64,000 nucleotides of DNA, taken from positions 29,477,163 through 29,541,162 of the forward strand of contig NC_035436.2 of NCBI RefSeq assembly GCF_002127325.2, in the 5' to 3' direction. The notes under the pieces were generated by a model that saw nothing but the letters and a program-made list of their open reading frames with translations, was not told the origin of the DNA and did no database searches. How positions within the stretch are numbered: the stretch's first letter is position 1; the number at the start of each line of letters is the position of its first letter. This DNA is from Helianthus annuus. Lineage: Eukaryota > Streptophyta > Magnoliopsida > Asterales > Asteraceae. Shown here piece after piece: positions 20,703-32,723 of this stretch. A program made the position numbers and the translations under genes.

Positions 20703-21210
20703 AGAAGAATCATTTAGGAACCACCCTTTATTGCGAGAACCGCGAGAACCAATGTGAACACAACCAAAAATAACTAAAAAATCTAAAAAACACACAAAAC
20801 TTTTTTATATATATTTTTATGGAAACTTCGCTGCTTTTCGTTAATAAAAAAATTTAAATTTTTTTTGGGCTACTAAAAGTAGCGATTTAAATAAACAAAA
20901 TTTTAAAAAATTAATTTTTTTTGTGTGTTTTTTTAGATTTTTAAAGATTTTTTTTTAGGTTTTTTGGGGTTTAGTTTTAGCATATGGGGGGGGGGGGGTT
21001 ACTTTTTTTTTTAGGTTTTTCTTGGAGGTTTAGTTTTTAGCATTTAGCTTGGGGGTGGGGGCTTAGGTTTTGGGAGGGGGGGGGGGTTAGGTTTTTTTTT
21101 TTTTTTTTGTGGTGTAGTGGGTTTATTTTGTTATGTTCACATTGGTTCTCGCGGTTCTCGCAATAAAGGAGGTTCTCGCAATAAGGTGGTTCTCGCGTGA
21201 ACCCTACCCG
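20701..21210. mobile_element. Inverted-repeat element lodged in (TA)n, copy 2
   Basis: It has the same end family as 19894-20650 (gagaaccaatgtgaacac left; gttcacattggttctcgcgg right), bordered by the 50-bp TA tract on the left and tatatatata on the right. The right half has G runs of up to 13. The tandem duplication described below begins inside this element at about 21047. Confidence 0.65.
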
Positions 21211-21530
21211 TATATATATATTGGAAAAGTTAATTTTTATGATTTTTGGTAAAATATTTTTGGAATAAAGCTTTTGTAAGTTTGAGTTCTCTATTTTTTT
21301 ACATGTCTTTGTGAAAAAAAAAAATTTAGGTTTTTAGGATTTTTATTTATTTATTTTTTTTTTTGAAAAAAACAGCTCTGCAATGGTGATTTTTATGTTT
21401 TTATACAGATGTGTTTGTTATATTATCATCTACATTGCAAAAAATTTGGCAAAACTCGCATGGGAAGTAAAAGCTTTCATGGTTCTCACAATTCAAGGCG
21501 ATTCTCATTTGACCGCATCCTATATATGTT

Positions 21531-21537
<7 letters not shown>

Positions 21538-21561
<24 letters not shown>

Positions 21562-21576
21562 GTGAGAGAGAGAGAG
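21538..21576 (+). repeat. (GA)n microsatellite
   Basis: About 19 GA units with one GT interruption. Confidence 0.9.
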
Positions 21577-23635
21577 TATGTCATTTTTTGGTAATTCCAA
21601 AACATCTATTCAACACAAAATGTAAAGAGTGACTTACAACTAATCATAATTTATAATTGAAACATTACTAAAAAAAAAAAAAAAGCCTGTAAGGCTATCC
21701 GTAATGGTTAATGTCCCTTAGGGGCATTTTCTGCCACATCAAAATCATAACCCCTTTAAAAATGTGTAATGGTTAATGTCTTTTAATGCCCACATTCCAT
21801 CTTTACTTTCCAATTTTGTTTTTCTAGTTGGGCATTATATTAGAAATGCTCCCCTCTTTTCATGCCACTAAAAGCCCATGGGGCGGTGTTAAGGGCATTA
21901 TCAATCCACTTCATTCTCCTATAAAGATCATTACTCATGGTCTAATACCCATTTAAAACTTAAATTGCGAAAAATTTAAACAAGCTCATAAATGCATCTA
22001 TAAAATTGTTATCTAAGCGCCTAAGCCCATCGTCCTAATTAATCTATAAATGTCTGCAAACATCTTTTTTCAAACATGATTGTTTCTTCAACTGCTCTTT
22101 GAGGGTAATGCAACATATAGTAAGCACAAATAATGTTTAGACTATGAGGTCTTTTAAATCATCCCATGGCTCTTTTTTACATTAGATCGATCTCTAGCAT
22201 GTTCTTTATTCATGTTATGTTTACTTGTTCTTTTGATAGAAGTTGCCACGGGGTGGGGGGGTGGGGGGGGGAGTTGGAAGCGGGGAAAAGTCGGGGTGTG
22301 AAAATTGTGAACAGGTTCATTATCCTTGGAAGGTAAATATATTAATATTTTAAAATTTAAATTAGTTTAAAATAATTTAGTTTTGGGGAGTTAAGAGGAA
22401 AATTAGGATAGCATCATTTATTTATTTTGGGACAACCAGGAAAAGTAGGGAAAAAGTTTATGTGACGTTAATGTGGCAAACAAAAAAATTTTTGAGGAAA
22501 GTGCAACAACTCGCTTCCCCTAACTGAGTGGTTTTACTCTAAAAAAACAAAGAGCTCGCAATTTTTTTTCATCCTAATTTAAAAACTATGAAAAATCACA
22601 TATTGTGGCACATCAATACAAAAGAAAATACTAAAATGCATCTCAATAAAATATGTCGCGACATAGGTCGACACCAAAGGGTAAGCAGTACTTGTCTTCA
22701 AACCAAAACAAACCAAACATAATCCCAAATAAAACAAGTGTCTTACAGATAAATAAACATTCAATGCACATAAGTTTCGATTCAAGTCACTTTCTAGAGC
22801 TCAGTCGTGCTAAACTTCACTCATTATTGTTACCTGAAAAGTATGCGAAAAAAGTAGCAATGAAAAATAGTGGGTGAGTTCGTAGGATTAAAATAGATAG
22901 TGTGTTGTAGTAATCAACATAAGTTTAGACAAAAATGTTAAATAAGTACACAAGTAGGGTGATGCAATTGTCATGAGCCCATAATCAAACCTAGCAGACT
23001 ACGTCCTTACATTAGTGTCACAATTGACATCAATCATCATCGTCATCATACTTAGTAAATACCACCAATAGCATAGCTAAGGTAGAGTTTCATGAGGGTA
23101 AGATGTACACAGTTTTACCTCTACCCCATAACGTTTATTGAAGGGTCATACAAGGATTATCTATTTGTGAAATTTTTGATTGTACAATATGTTGATGATG
23201 ATAATGCATCCTACTTGATTCTAATGTGCATGTTTCATATTAAGTTATCCAAAATCCTATACTAACTAAAAACATGATTTTCATCCCTAAGTTTATATAA
23301 ATCAAATTGAAACCTAAAAGTTTGTAGAAATGGTTTTGTTGTGAAAGATGATTGTTTTAAAAGCGAGATGAATACTAGTTTACATGTTCATGATTTTGAA
23401 TATTTTGACATGATTTTATAAGTATATTGAAAATAAAAGATAGAAATGTAAGAATGGTAAACAAACACATATCAAATTGTAGGGAATGATGTAAAGATGA
23501 TGGATATACTCTTGAAATCCTTGTTTCCATACTTGAAAATGGGGAAGAATGGTGGTGGTGGCCAAAAAATGGTGAGAGAGAGATATGAGAGAAGGCGGTG
23601 AATGATCGAGTGATAAGAATGAAAATGTGTTTTAA
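21577..23635. other. Intergenic repeats, no gene
   Basis: The section from about 21692 to 21925 (ggctatccgtaatggttaat and gggcattat words) resembles a short non-autonomous DNA element, but no clear ends were found. A G-rich run lies at 22250-22270. Around 23085-23170, gagggtaagatgtacacag resembles a degraded LINE/SINE tail. Short frames here are chance. Confidence 0.5.
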
Positions 23636-25282
23636 GAGCATTCACATCCTATCCATTAATTCCGAGAAGGAGATTTTTATATTATAAAAGGTGGTTGTAG
23701 ATGGTTGTGAATGGGTGAGAGAGAAAATGTCATTCTTCATCTGTATATTTGAGGGGACACTATTCACTCTCTATAATTTTTTACTATATTTTGAAAGTGG
23801 TTGTGAGTGGAGGTGAGAGAAAAGGTAATAAAGGTATAAAAAACATTATTTAATTAGAAGGAGAGAGAATATAATTGTTTTTAGTTGTCGACGTATCACA
23901 CGGGATGAGGTGAGAACAACCCTTAGAAAAATGGGAAGGGCTAAGGCAGTTGGGCCAGATAACATACCGATTGAAGTATGGAAATGCTTGGGAGAAGAAG
24001 GAGTACATTGGCTAACTATTTTATTCAATCTTATTTTCAAATCTGGGAAAATGCCAGATCAATGGAGGAATAGTGTAGTAGTACTTGTGTATAAGAACAA
24101 AAGGGACGCCCAATGTTGTGGGAATTACAGAGGGATTAAGTTGCTAGGATACACTATGAAATTATGGGAGAGAATATTTAAGACAAGAATCAGGAGAGAA
24201 ACTCAAGTCACAGTAAACCAATTTGGTTTCATGCCAGGGCGATCGACTACGGAAGCAATACATATTCTAAGGATATTGATGGAGAAGTATAGGGAGAAGA
24301 AACGGGACCTACACATGGTGTTCATTGATCTTGAAAATGCCTATAACAGTGTGCCACGTAGACTGGTTTGGGATAGTTTGGGGAGTAAAGGGGTTTCTGG
24401 GAAGTATATACACTTAATTAGGGATATGTATGTTAGGACTGAGACTAGTGTCCGAGCGCCTATAGGGGATACTGATTTTTTCCGGGTGGAAGTAGGACTG
24501 CACCAAGGGTCTGCTTTGAGCCCTTTTTCTATTTGTAGTTATCCTAGATGAGTTGACAAAGTTAATTCAGGAGGCTCTTCCGTGGTGCCTGCTTTTTGTA
24601 GATGATATTGTGTGGACACATAAGATTAGACCGGATAAGAAATGATGTTTTTAGGGAGAGGTTAGAAGTAGCTAGTATATCAGATAAGATAAAGGAGGGA
24701 AGATTGAGATGATTTGGGCATGTGAAGAGGAGGCAGAAGATAGAGCCAATTAGAGTCGTTGAAACTCTCCAGGTGGAGGGAAGTAGGAGTAGAGGCAGAC
24801 CCCAAATAACTTGGGATGAGCGGATTATGCAGGATTTGCAAAGATTGCACCTCTCTGAGAACATGATCCATGATAGGAGCTCGTGGAGACGTAGAATTAA
24901 GGATAAGAATTTCTAGCAGAGGATACAATTATGTTTTTAGGTGTAGTGTATGGTCGTAGATATGTATCTATATGTATAGGCTATTTGTGTTGTTAGATTT
25001 GTCTTGTTTACCATGCACTCTTTCACCACTCATGTTATATTGGTAGCTTCATACACACACACACCCCATGTTCTATTTATTTCTTTCCTGGGTGTTTTGG
25101 AGCCAAAGGTCTCACTGGAAGCAGTCTCTCTATCCCTAGGGATAGAGGTAAGGTGTGCTTACATCCCACTCTCCCTAGACCCTACCAATAACTTTGCTAT
25201 TTGTAAGATTTTACTGGGTATGATTGATTGATTGATTAGTGTAATTACAGGGTAGAAAATGGTGGATAGGATGTGAATGCTC
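23636..25282. mobile_element. Tourist-type MITE disrupted by a LINE
   Basis: Ends GAGCATTCACATCCTATCCA and GGTGGATAGGATGTGAATGCTC are inverted repeats, flanked by TAA at 23633-23635 and 25283-25285. A truncated RTE-type LINE fills the middle. Confidence 0.75.
23889..25237 (+). pseudogene. RTE-type LINE reverse transcriptase, 5'-truncated and broken
   Basis: The frame from 23889 has reverse transcriptase blocks in order: GPDNIPIEVWK, NYRGIKLL, NQFGFMPGRSTTEAI, FIDLENAYNSVPR (catalytic D in FID), and GLHQGSALSPF. A frameshift near 24520 moves the frame; it then reads LDELTKLIQE and LLFVDDIVW, the FADD box with A to V. The thumb region is largely deleted. The C-terminal piece ends at 24916 (RGRPQITWDERIMQDL, WRRRIKDKNF), after an in-frame TGA where a W is expected. 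The 3' end carries ggtaaggtgtgcttacatcc and a (GATT)n tail at 25221-25237, typical of RTE LINEs. No endonuclease domain remains. Confidence 0.85.
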
Positions 25283-25360
25283 TAAGTGGTCGTTAGATAT
25301 AAAATTAAATGGTAAAATTGAGGTGATGCGAAGAGTCTTACAACTCTTGTAGGCCAAAAG

Positions 25361-25389
<29 letters not shown>
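25361..25389 (+). repeat. Poly(A) run of about 28 bases
   Basis: Simple A tract, shorter in copy 2 (about 56893-56911). Confidence 0.9.
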
Positions 25390-25391
<2 letters not shown>

Positions 25392-25873
25392 CCGGGGATG
25401 GTTCTAGAATATCATTTTAGTTAAACTCTAAACTTTGTCGTAAGTGATAAGTTTTAAGTGTTATATAATAATATTGGTAGGTGCATTTCCTTTAATACAA
25501 CTTGTAACATGTGATGTTATATTTTTTTATTTTTTTATGACATAACATAAGTTATAAATATTAATATTACTACTAAGAGGTAAGATCAAATAAAAAAACT
25601 TGTTTTGCCTAAGTAGGATGAGAAGGAATCTTAACCATCTATTTTCAAATCATTGATTAAGATGAAAATATAAGAAAAAAAAAGATGTTCAATGGTACCT
25701 TGGGAAAATCCTATTTTTTGACTATCTCTCTTCACATGCAAGGCACATGCATATTTCACCCTCCATTTTTTAGACGTTCATAACTTTTTTATATGACATT
25801 ATTTTTTCATAAAAATTTCACCATAAAATCGGGCATCCTTTTATCTTTAATTTGAGTACCATATTGCTATATA

Positions 25874-27413
25874 GGGTAAATTACATTTTTCGTCCTTTAT
25901 TTTGTATCAGATTGCAATGAATAACCTTTAATTTCAATAATTACAGTCACTGTAATTAGTTTTTTTGGGTAAATTACACTTTTCGTCCTTTATGTTTATA
26001 TCGGATTACAATGGATGACCTTTAACTTTAATATTTACAATCACAGTCCTTTATTTAAAAAACTCATTGCACCTTTCGTCCTTTAACACTAACTCAGTTA
26101 AAATTTTAAGTTAAATCTAGTCATGTGCACCACATGTCAGGGCATTTATGTTAAAAGAATAAAATAAATACCATAAACACCTCGTCTCTCTGAATCATTA
26201 TGATTTTTATAGATTCAATCTTTCTTCACTTCTTGTTAACCCCAAACCCATATGGTTGACCTGTAAACATCAATCCACACCTCCCTCTCTCTAAACACCA
26301 TAAACATATGGGTTTTTCCCTAATCTGAAACACCCATAAATCAAGTACTGAAGAAAACTTTTATGGATTTAAACCTCTCGGGTCAACCATTCTGCACCCA
26401 TTTAGAAACCAAGAACCCAAGATTAAAGGGGTTTATGAGTGGGTGCCTTAGATGAATAATTAAATTCTTGGGTACAGGAGGGGAACCACCATTAAAACCA
26501 TTAGCCTCAAAAGAACGAAGTATGACTAAAACAAAGTCAAAATCGAACATTGACACAAGTGGGCAACCACCATTAAAACCATATCCTTTGAAATAAATCA
26601 AGAACAAAGTGTGTTATATTTGGGCTCAGATCTGCAAATATGAATCTGATTAAGTGGATCGAACATCGGCATGGCTGCACCACAGATCTGCAAATATGAA
26701 TCGTGTTCCGCAAGGGTGGTGGTGTCGGCGACGGAGAGAGCGTCGCCGTGTTCCGCCGCCACAGTGGCGGCATCTCCGGTGAGGATTTCTTCGGTGAAAT
26801 GAAATCGGCGGATGATTTGTTGTGCTTTTTTTCTTTTTGTCTATTGAATTGCTTGTTGAAGCTAGGGTTCCTCATTTGAAGGTTAGCCTGCCCCCTTTCA
26901 CTCTCTCGTATGCATCCGACATGGTGAAGGATCAACAAACCCTCGTTTGATTATGTTTATGTGGGGTGGCGCTGCCGACGTGGCTCCGCCACAAGGGTGG
27001 TGGTGTCTGGCCATTTTCTAAAGTGAGAGACATGAGAGAGAAGAAAGAGAAAGGGGATAATGTGTGGTCATGTCTGCTGCGAAAATGAAAAAAAAGGTCT
27101 TTTATATATAGAAGGAAAATTACTAATATACCCTCGTGTGCAAGGCACATGTAATATTTAACTGAAAATTTTAACTAGGTTATGGTTAAAGGACGTAAGA
27201 CGTAACGAGTTTTCCAAATAAAGGACGATGACTGTAATTATTAAAATTAAAGGCTATCAATTGCAATCCAGTACAAACATAAAGGACGAAAAGTGTAATT
27301 TACCCTAGTTTTTTTGCATTACAAATAAAGGATTGTTACTGTAATTGTTGAAGTTGGAAGGTCATCCATTACAATCTCATACAATCATAAAGGACGAAAA
27401 ACGTAATTTACCC
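25874..27413. mobile_element. MULE-type element (outer) with a perfect 9-bp target duplication
   Basis: Ends GGGTAAATTACATTTTTCG and CGTAATTTACCC (facing inward) are flanked by tgctatata at 25865-25873 and 27414-27422. A 9-bp duplication is the Mutator-like hallmark. Without the nested element it would be only about 190 bp of terminal arms. Confidence 0.85.
25967..27305. mobile_element. MULE-type element (inner) nested in the outer one
   Basis: The 1,339-bp element has terminal arms of about 120 bp (GGGTAAATTACACTTTTCG inward on both sides) and a duplication tagttttttt at 25957-25966 and 27306-27315. The core (about 26200-27110) has a CT-rich part and minus-strand frames of 121 and 72 codons with no recognised domain. 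It may contain captured gene sequence. Confidence 0.85.
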
Positions 27414-27478
27414 TGCTATATAAAATATGATGACTAAAAAAACCCACAAAAATGTATTGATTTTCTATGTTGTATAAC

Positions 27479-27745
27479 ATTTTTTTTGTGTTAGATTTTT
27501 GTATTACATTTTTGTGCTAATTTTTTTGTGGTGAATTTTTTTGCCTTAATTTTTTTTTCTAAATTTTTTGTACTGGATTTTTTGTAATAGATTTTTTTGT
27601 GCTGAATTTTCTGTGCTATATTTTTTTGTATTAGATTTTCTGTGCTATATTTTTTTGTATTAGATTTTGTGTGTTATATTTTTTTGTATTGAATTTCTTA
27701 TGATAAATTTTTTGTACTGGATTTTTTTGTTGTATTTTTTAGAAA
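27479..27745 (+). repeat. T-rich degenerate repeat
   Basis: Irregular repeats of ttttttgtgctga / ttttttgtattaga, with a period of roughly 20-40 bases. No gene. Confidence 0.7.
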
Positions 27746-28084
27746 ACAAACGTGATGTCACAAGTCATTTTCACACTCCTACTTATAAGGATCAAAATAT
27801 TTTAGTACCAAAATTCCCTTCCTTCTTACTTATAAGGAGTCACATTTCATCATAATAATGCTTCTTATGCTACTTAGGCAAAATCCACTTTTTAATGGAT
27901 GCTTTCCCCTACTACTGATAATATTGTTGTCTGCAATTTAATTTTATATTAAATATTACCACTAATATTTATTAATAATATTGTTGTCTGGCAAATTAAT
28001 TTTATGTATCATCAATTTAGCTTTTAGTATCTGAAATATACAAATAAAGTCTTAAATTCTAAGGGGTCATTTGGAGGCTTTTTA

Positions 28085-28722
28085 GGTGTGCAAAAAACCG
28101 AATTAACCGAACCATAACCGAATTAACCGACAAAACCGAACCAAAAAAACCGAACCAAATAAAAAACCGGTGGGTCGGTTAATGGTTTTTTTTTAAAACC
28201 GAAAGTAGCGGGTCGGTTATGGTTATCATTTTTTCTATACTCACCATATCCGAACCGAACCGACATGTAATAAATCTTTGTAGGATTTAGGACTTTTCAC
28301 CATATTTTTAATATTTTATGTTTTTGACTGAAGATTTTTAGTACTTATGGGTTTTTGATATCATTTTGTGGTTTTCGTTGAATGTTTATTTGAATTTATG
28401 GAATGTATCATATCACTTATTTGAATATTCGATAATAATTGGTATTAATATTATTATTATATGTATTTTTTAATGCTATGTAATATACTAATATATACAA
28501 ATATGCAATAACAATTTATTACATGTTAAAAAAATTAAGATATTTTTAGCTAGGCTAAATACACGATTAACAACTCATAACCGACCCACTATAACCATCA
28601 AAACCGAATAACCATAACCACCATAACCGATCGGTTATGGTTATGGTTATCCAATAACCTACATCGCGGTTATGATTATGGTTTTTGGTCAAAACCGACG
28701 CAAACCGACCCATACACATCTA
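28085..28722. mobile_element. hAT-like non-autonomous element rich in aaccgaacc words
   Basis: Ends TAGGTGTGCAAAAAACCG and ACCGACCCATACACATCTA are loosely inverted. The subterminal zones repeat aaccga / tcggtt. No clear 8-bp duplication, so the limits are approximate. Confidence 0.5.
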
Positions 28723-29134
28723 GTATCAACACACTTAGCATCATGATAAGCCACTTAGATTCAAGTACGATCAAAGATCAAGTCAATGTCAAAGCAATAG
28801 TTAAAGTGAAACTTGATTAGGAATGTTAAAAAGTTCACGGCTTGCTTGAAAAAGCTCGCCTCGGTTGTAAACGAGTCGGCTCGGTTCGATTTATAAACGA
28901 GCTGAGTCCGAGCTAGATCGAGCCGAGCCAAGCCTGAGCTAGGGCTGGCTTGGCTCGTGAGCCCGTGAGTCGGCTTGAATTATTATATTTTGTATATATT
29001 GGTAAAATTCTACATGTATTAAAATTTAAAATATGACGAAAGTAGCTAAAGTATTAATATTTTAAGTTTTAATTAATTAGGTAACATATAAAAAAACAAA
29101 AAAAAAAGATACATATAATGTTTTTAGTATGTCA

Positions 29135-30063
29135 CTAGGTTATAACCCGTGTATTACACGGGTTGAATAAATAAATTTTATATACTAAATAAATATATCT
29201 TTAAAAACCTCATTTATTTCACGGGTTGAATAAATATAATTTTATATATTAAATAATAAAAAGTTATATCTATAAGAACCATATTGTACGGGTTGAATAA
29301 ATGTAGTTTTATATAACAAATAAAAAAGTTATATCTTTAAAACCACGCGTATTACACGGTTTGAATAAATGTAATATTGTTTACCAAATAATAAAAAAAA
29401 ATTACATCTTTATAGATATGCACATTACACGGTTTGAATAAGTGTAATTTTCTGTACTAAATAATAAAAAAATATATATCCTTAAAAAACCCCGTGTATT
29501 GTACGAATTCAATAAATCTAATTTTATATATCAAATAATAAAAAGTTATATCTTAAAAAACCTCATGTATTACATGGGTCGAGTAAATGTAATTTTGTAT
29601 ACTGAAAATAAAAATATTTAATATATTAATACAAAGTTTGGTTTTCGTGATAAAAATAGATTATTCTGTTGCAAAATCTGTTAACCAAGTCTCAACAAAT
29701 TTAACCCTTTATTTAAAACTCCGTAAATATATAAATGATAAATAATATTAGTTATTTTTATTTTAAGTTTCGTAAAATATATTTGATACCAAACTAAACA
29801 AAACGTTCAAATATAATTAATTCAAATAAATAATATCATAGATGGGAAGGAGATTAAACTAAATAATAATTATCCATAAGATATTAAACTACTAATATTT
29901 AGTAGAAGGGTTATCTATAATATAAGATATAAAACTAAATAATATTAAACTAAAATTATAATTATCTATGAGAAATTAAACTAAAATAATAATTACCTAT
30001 AAGAGATGGCCTAATATGATGACAATTGTCCCAAAAGTGGCTTCTTTTATTATATAGTATAGA
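29135..30063 (-). mobile_element. Non-autonomous Helitron with intact-looking ends
   Basis: On the minus strand the 5' end is A^TCTATACTATA (at 30063). The 3' end is a perfect 10-bp-stem hairpin (29144-29164, aacccgtgta / tacacgggtt), then 8 bases, then CTAG^T at 29135. TC start, CTRR end, subterminal hairpin and A^T insertion are the standard Helitron marks. The element is 929 bp with no RepHel. The part next to the 3' end holds about seven diverged units of 60-73 bp (29150-29620) that each carry a version of the hairpin motif. Confidence 0.85.
29150..29630 (-). repeat. Tandem array of hairpin-bearing units inside the Helitron
   Basis: Units begin near 29158, 29220, 29288, 29355, 29427, 29500 and 29574, each with a cacgggttgaataaat-like core and an AT-rich tail ending ttatatctttaaaaacc. 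Confidence 0.75.
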
Positions 30064-30616
30064 TTCTATGTTTAAAATATTTTGAAGTCCACTTTTCAGT
30101 TCGATAATATAAATCAGTCAAGCTAAGCGGGCTCGTTTAAGTTCGAGCTCAAGCCTAACCTGGCTCGGCTCGGCTCGACAGCCCGAGATGACATGCATGA
30201 TACACCATCTCTCTCCTAGACCTGAATAATGAACAACGTACCTCAAATATTTTCAAGTGTATCGAGAATCCGCTGCAATTCACGCACAACCATTTTGACA
30301 TCCATCCTTTGTGTTGGGGAATCCACAGAGCATGCTACTCCAATCTTAATTGTTAGAGTCAAACATTCCTCTATTTTCTTGGCATTTTCTTCATTATTTT
30401 GCAGAACAATTCTTTGCTCTTGATACAGGTTTAGAATGGTAACATCAATGATATCAATTACATTGTCTAGCAAGGCCATTGAAGCAAATTTATGAAGGCT
30501 AAGGTCTTCATTAAAGATGTCATCAGTTGGGTGTTTCCCGGTCATCGCCTCTAGAACTAGTATTCCAAAACTGTAGATATCCCCATTACTTGTCATCTCA
30601 CTCCCGAGACCATACT

Positions 30617-30685
30617 CTACAACTTACAAGCAATTACATTATAAAAAAAGGTAATAATGTAAGTAAATATGAAAGCCTATTATAC
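30617..30685 (-). other. Intron of the receptor kinase gene
   Basis: 69 bp, GT at 30685-30684 and AG at 30618-30617. It sits after the first base of the Glu codon in the APE motif, the conserved intron position of LRR-XII kinases. Confidence 0.85.
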
Positions 30686-32723
30686 CTGGAGCAATGTAAC
30701 CCATTGTACCGCGAATCCCAGTTGAGTTGTTTTGGTATGAAGTTCCAAGAAACCGAGCTAAACCGAAATCTCCAACATGAGCCACCATATCATTATCGAG
30801 TAGAATGTTACTAGGCTTCAGGTCACCATGAATAATGGTTGGTAGACAGTGATTATGAATATAATCAAGTGCATTTGCTACATCCATAAGAATTTTTATC
30901 ATTTGAAGAAGGTTTAGCCTTGATGTATTTCGACTTGAATGCAACCAATCATGCAAACTCCCATTGGGCATGAACTCATATACCAAAGCTTTGAATGGAT
31001 TTCCTTGAAAGTCAATACTTGAACATGAAGTTATAATCTTCAACAAATTCCTGTGTCGAAGATTCCGCCATGCTTCACATTCCCTCATAAAGCTTCTTTG
31101 AGCTCCACGATTTTGAAGATGTAGAACTTTGATTGCAACAAATGTGTCATTATCTTCAAAAAGGATTCCTTTATAAACAGAACTATAACCACCAGTTCCA
31201 ATCAAATTGGATTCGGAGAAGCCATTGGTAGCCTTTAGAAGTCGATTGTATGAAACTTTTAGGTGTCGTTCGCTTGTTGACGATTGTGAAAGATGGCTCT
31301 TTCTTTTCTTCTTACACCAAGCATATGCTAAACATGTTGCGGTGAAAAGTGCGGATGCGACCAATGTGACTATTAAATAGAGATGAAACTTCTTCGTAAA
31401 TTTACTTGTCTCCTTGCATTTGGGTAACCCAAGTTCAATAATGCCACCACAAAGCCTTCTATTCCCCAAAACAGAGAATGCACTTTCATTAGCGAACACT
31501 CCTACCATTGGAACTTCACCCTCAAAATCATTATATGACAAGTTCAAATGTTCTAACTTAAACTTTTCAAAAAATCTAGGAATGTGCCCCGATAAATTGT
31601 TATGAGAAATATCGAGTACCACCAATCCTTTCAACGAATTTAATGATAATGGTATCATACCTTGAAATAAATTGCCTTTGAGGGACAACTGTGATAGGCT
31701 ACTACAGCCACCAAGGCTACTAGGAATCTTACCAGAAAAATTATTATCAGATAAATTCAAAGTAGTCAACATGTTGAGGTTTCCAACCTCAATTGGAAGT
31801 GAACCAAACAAGTTGTTTCGAGAAAGATCCAATGTTATGGAGAGACTTGAAAGTTGAAGAAGTCGTATAGGTATTTTCCCATTAAGTTTATTGTCATTAA
31901 GGTACAACTCTAATAGATGATGACAATTTCCTAGACTTGATGGAATAACCCCTTCTAACATGTTTGAAGATAAATAAAGTGTTATCAACGATGACAAGTT
32001 CCCTATGGAATCAGGAATCTGCCCTGAAAGTTGGTTTTCATCTAAACAAAGGCCTTCTAAGTTTTGAAGGTTACCAATCGTTGAAGGGATGTTTCCCGTG
32101 AATTGGTTTCCACATAATGCCAACGTATTCAGGCCAACAAGATTACCAATTGAACTAGGGAGGTTTCCATATAACTGATTATCAGCAAACCATAACTCCT
32201 GGAGTTGATTAGAAAGATTACCTATTGATCTAGGGAGAACTCCTTGAAACTTGCATTTAGCAAGAGACAACATCTGTAATCTTGTGTAGTTTTTCAAAGA
32301 ATCAATAAACTTCATTTCATCTGCTTCTTTGCTTCCAAAGAGGTTTCCATCAATGTTTATAATATACATATTTGTTAGTTTTGAAAAGTCAACTTTCAAG
32401 GGTCCACTAAACTTGTTTTTACCGAGTTCAAGAAGTTCTAAACTCGTACAATTAGAAATGGATGCCGGAAGAGGTCCACTTAGTTGGTTACCCCATAATT
32501 GAAAAAAAACAAGATTAGGAAGCCTTGCACCTATGGCCGAATAAAGACCACCTGTCAATTGATTATCAGACAAGCTAATATTAGCTAGGAGTGAAAGGTT
32601 ATAAAGAGAATTAGAGATGGTTCCATATAAATTACAACCACCAAAGTAAATTTCTTTTAAACTTTTCATGAGGCCTAAGGTGTCTGGAATGGTCCCACCC
32701 AACGGATTTCCAGCAACAGAAAA

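Larger units (their letters stand above)
28828..30192. mobile_element. Non-autonomous element with ggctcg-rich ends, split by a Helitron
   Basis: The left zone (28840-28970) is packed with gagctcg / ggctcg words, and the right zone (30116-30190) mirrors them (gctcggctcggctcgacagc). The Helitron at 29135-30063 lies between them. Exact ends were not resolved. Confidence 0.45.

Noticed and set aside
26573..27150. Minus-strand frames of 121 and 72 codons in the inner MULE (and copies at 59632-60209)
   Set aside because: Low-complexity S/P-rich translation without a domain; kept only as possible captured DNA.
29150..29630. CRISPR-like array
   Set aside because: Regular spacing is due to diverged tandem units of a plant Helitron; no identical repeats with unique spacers and no cas genes.
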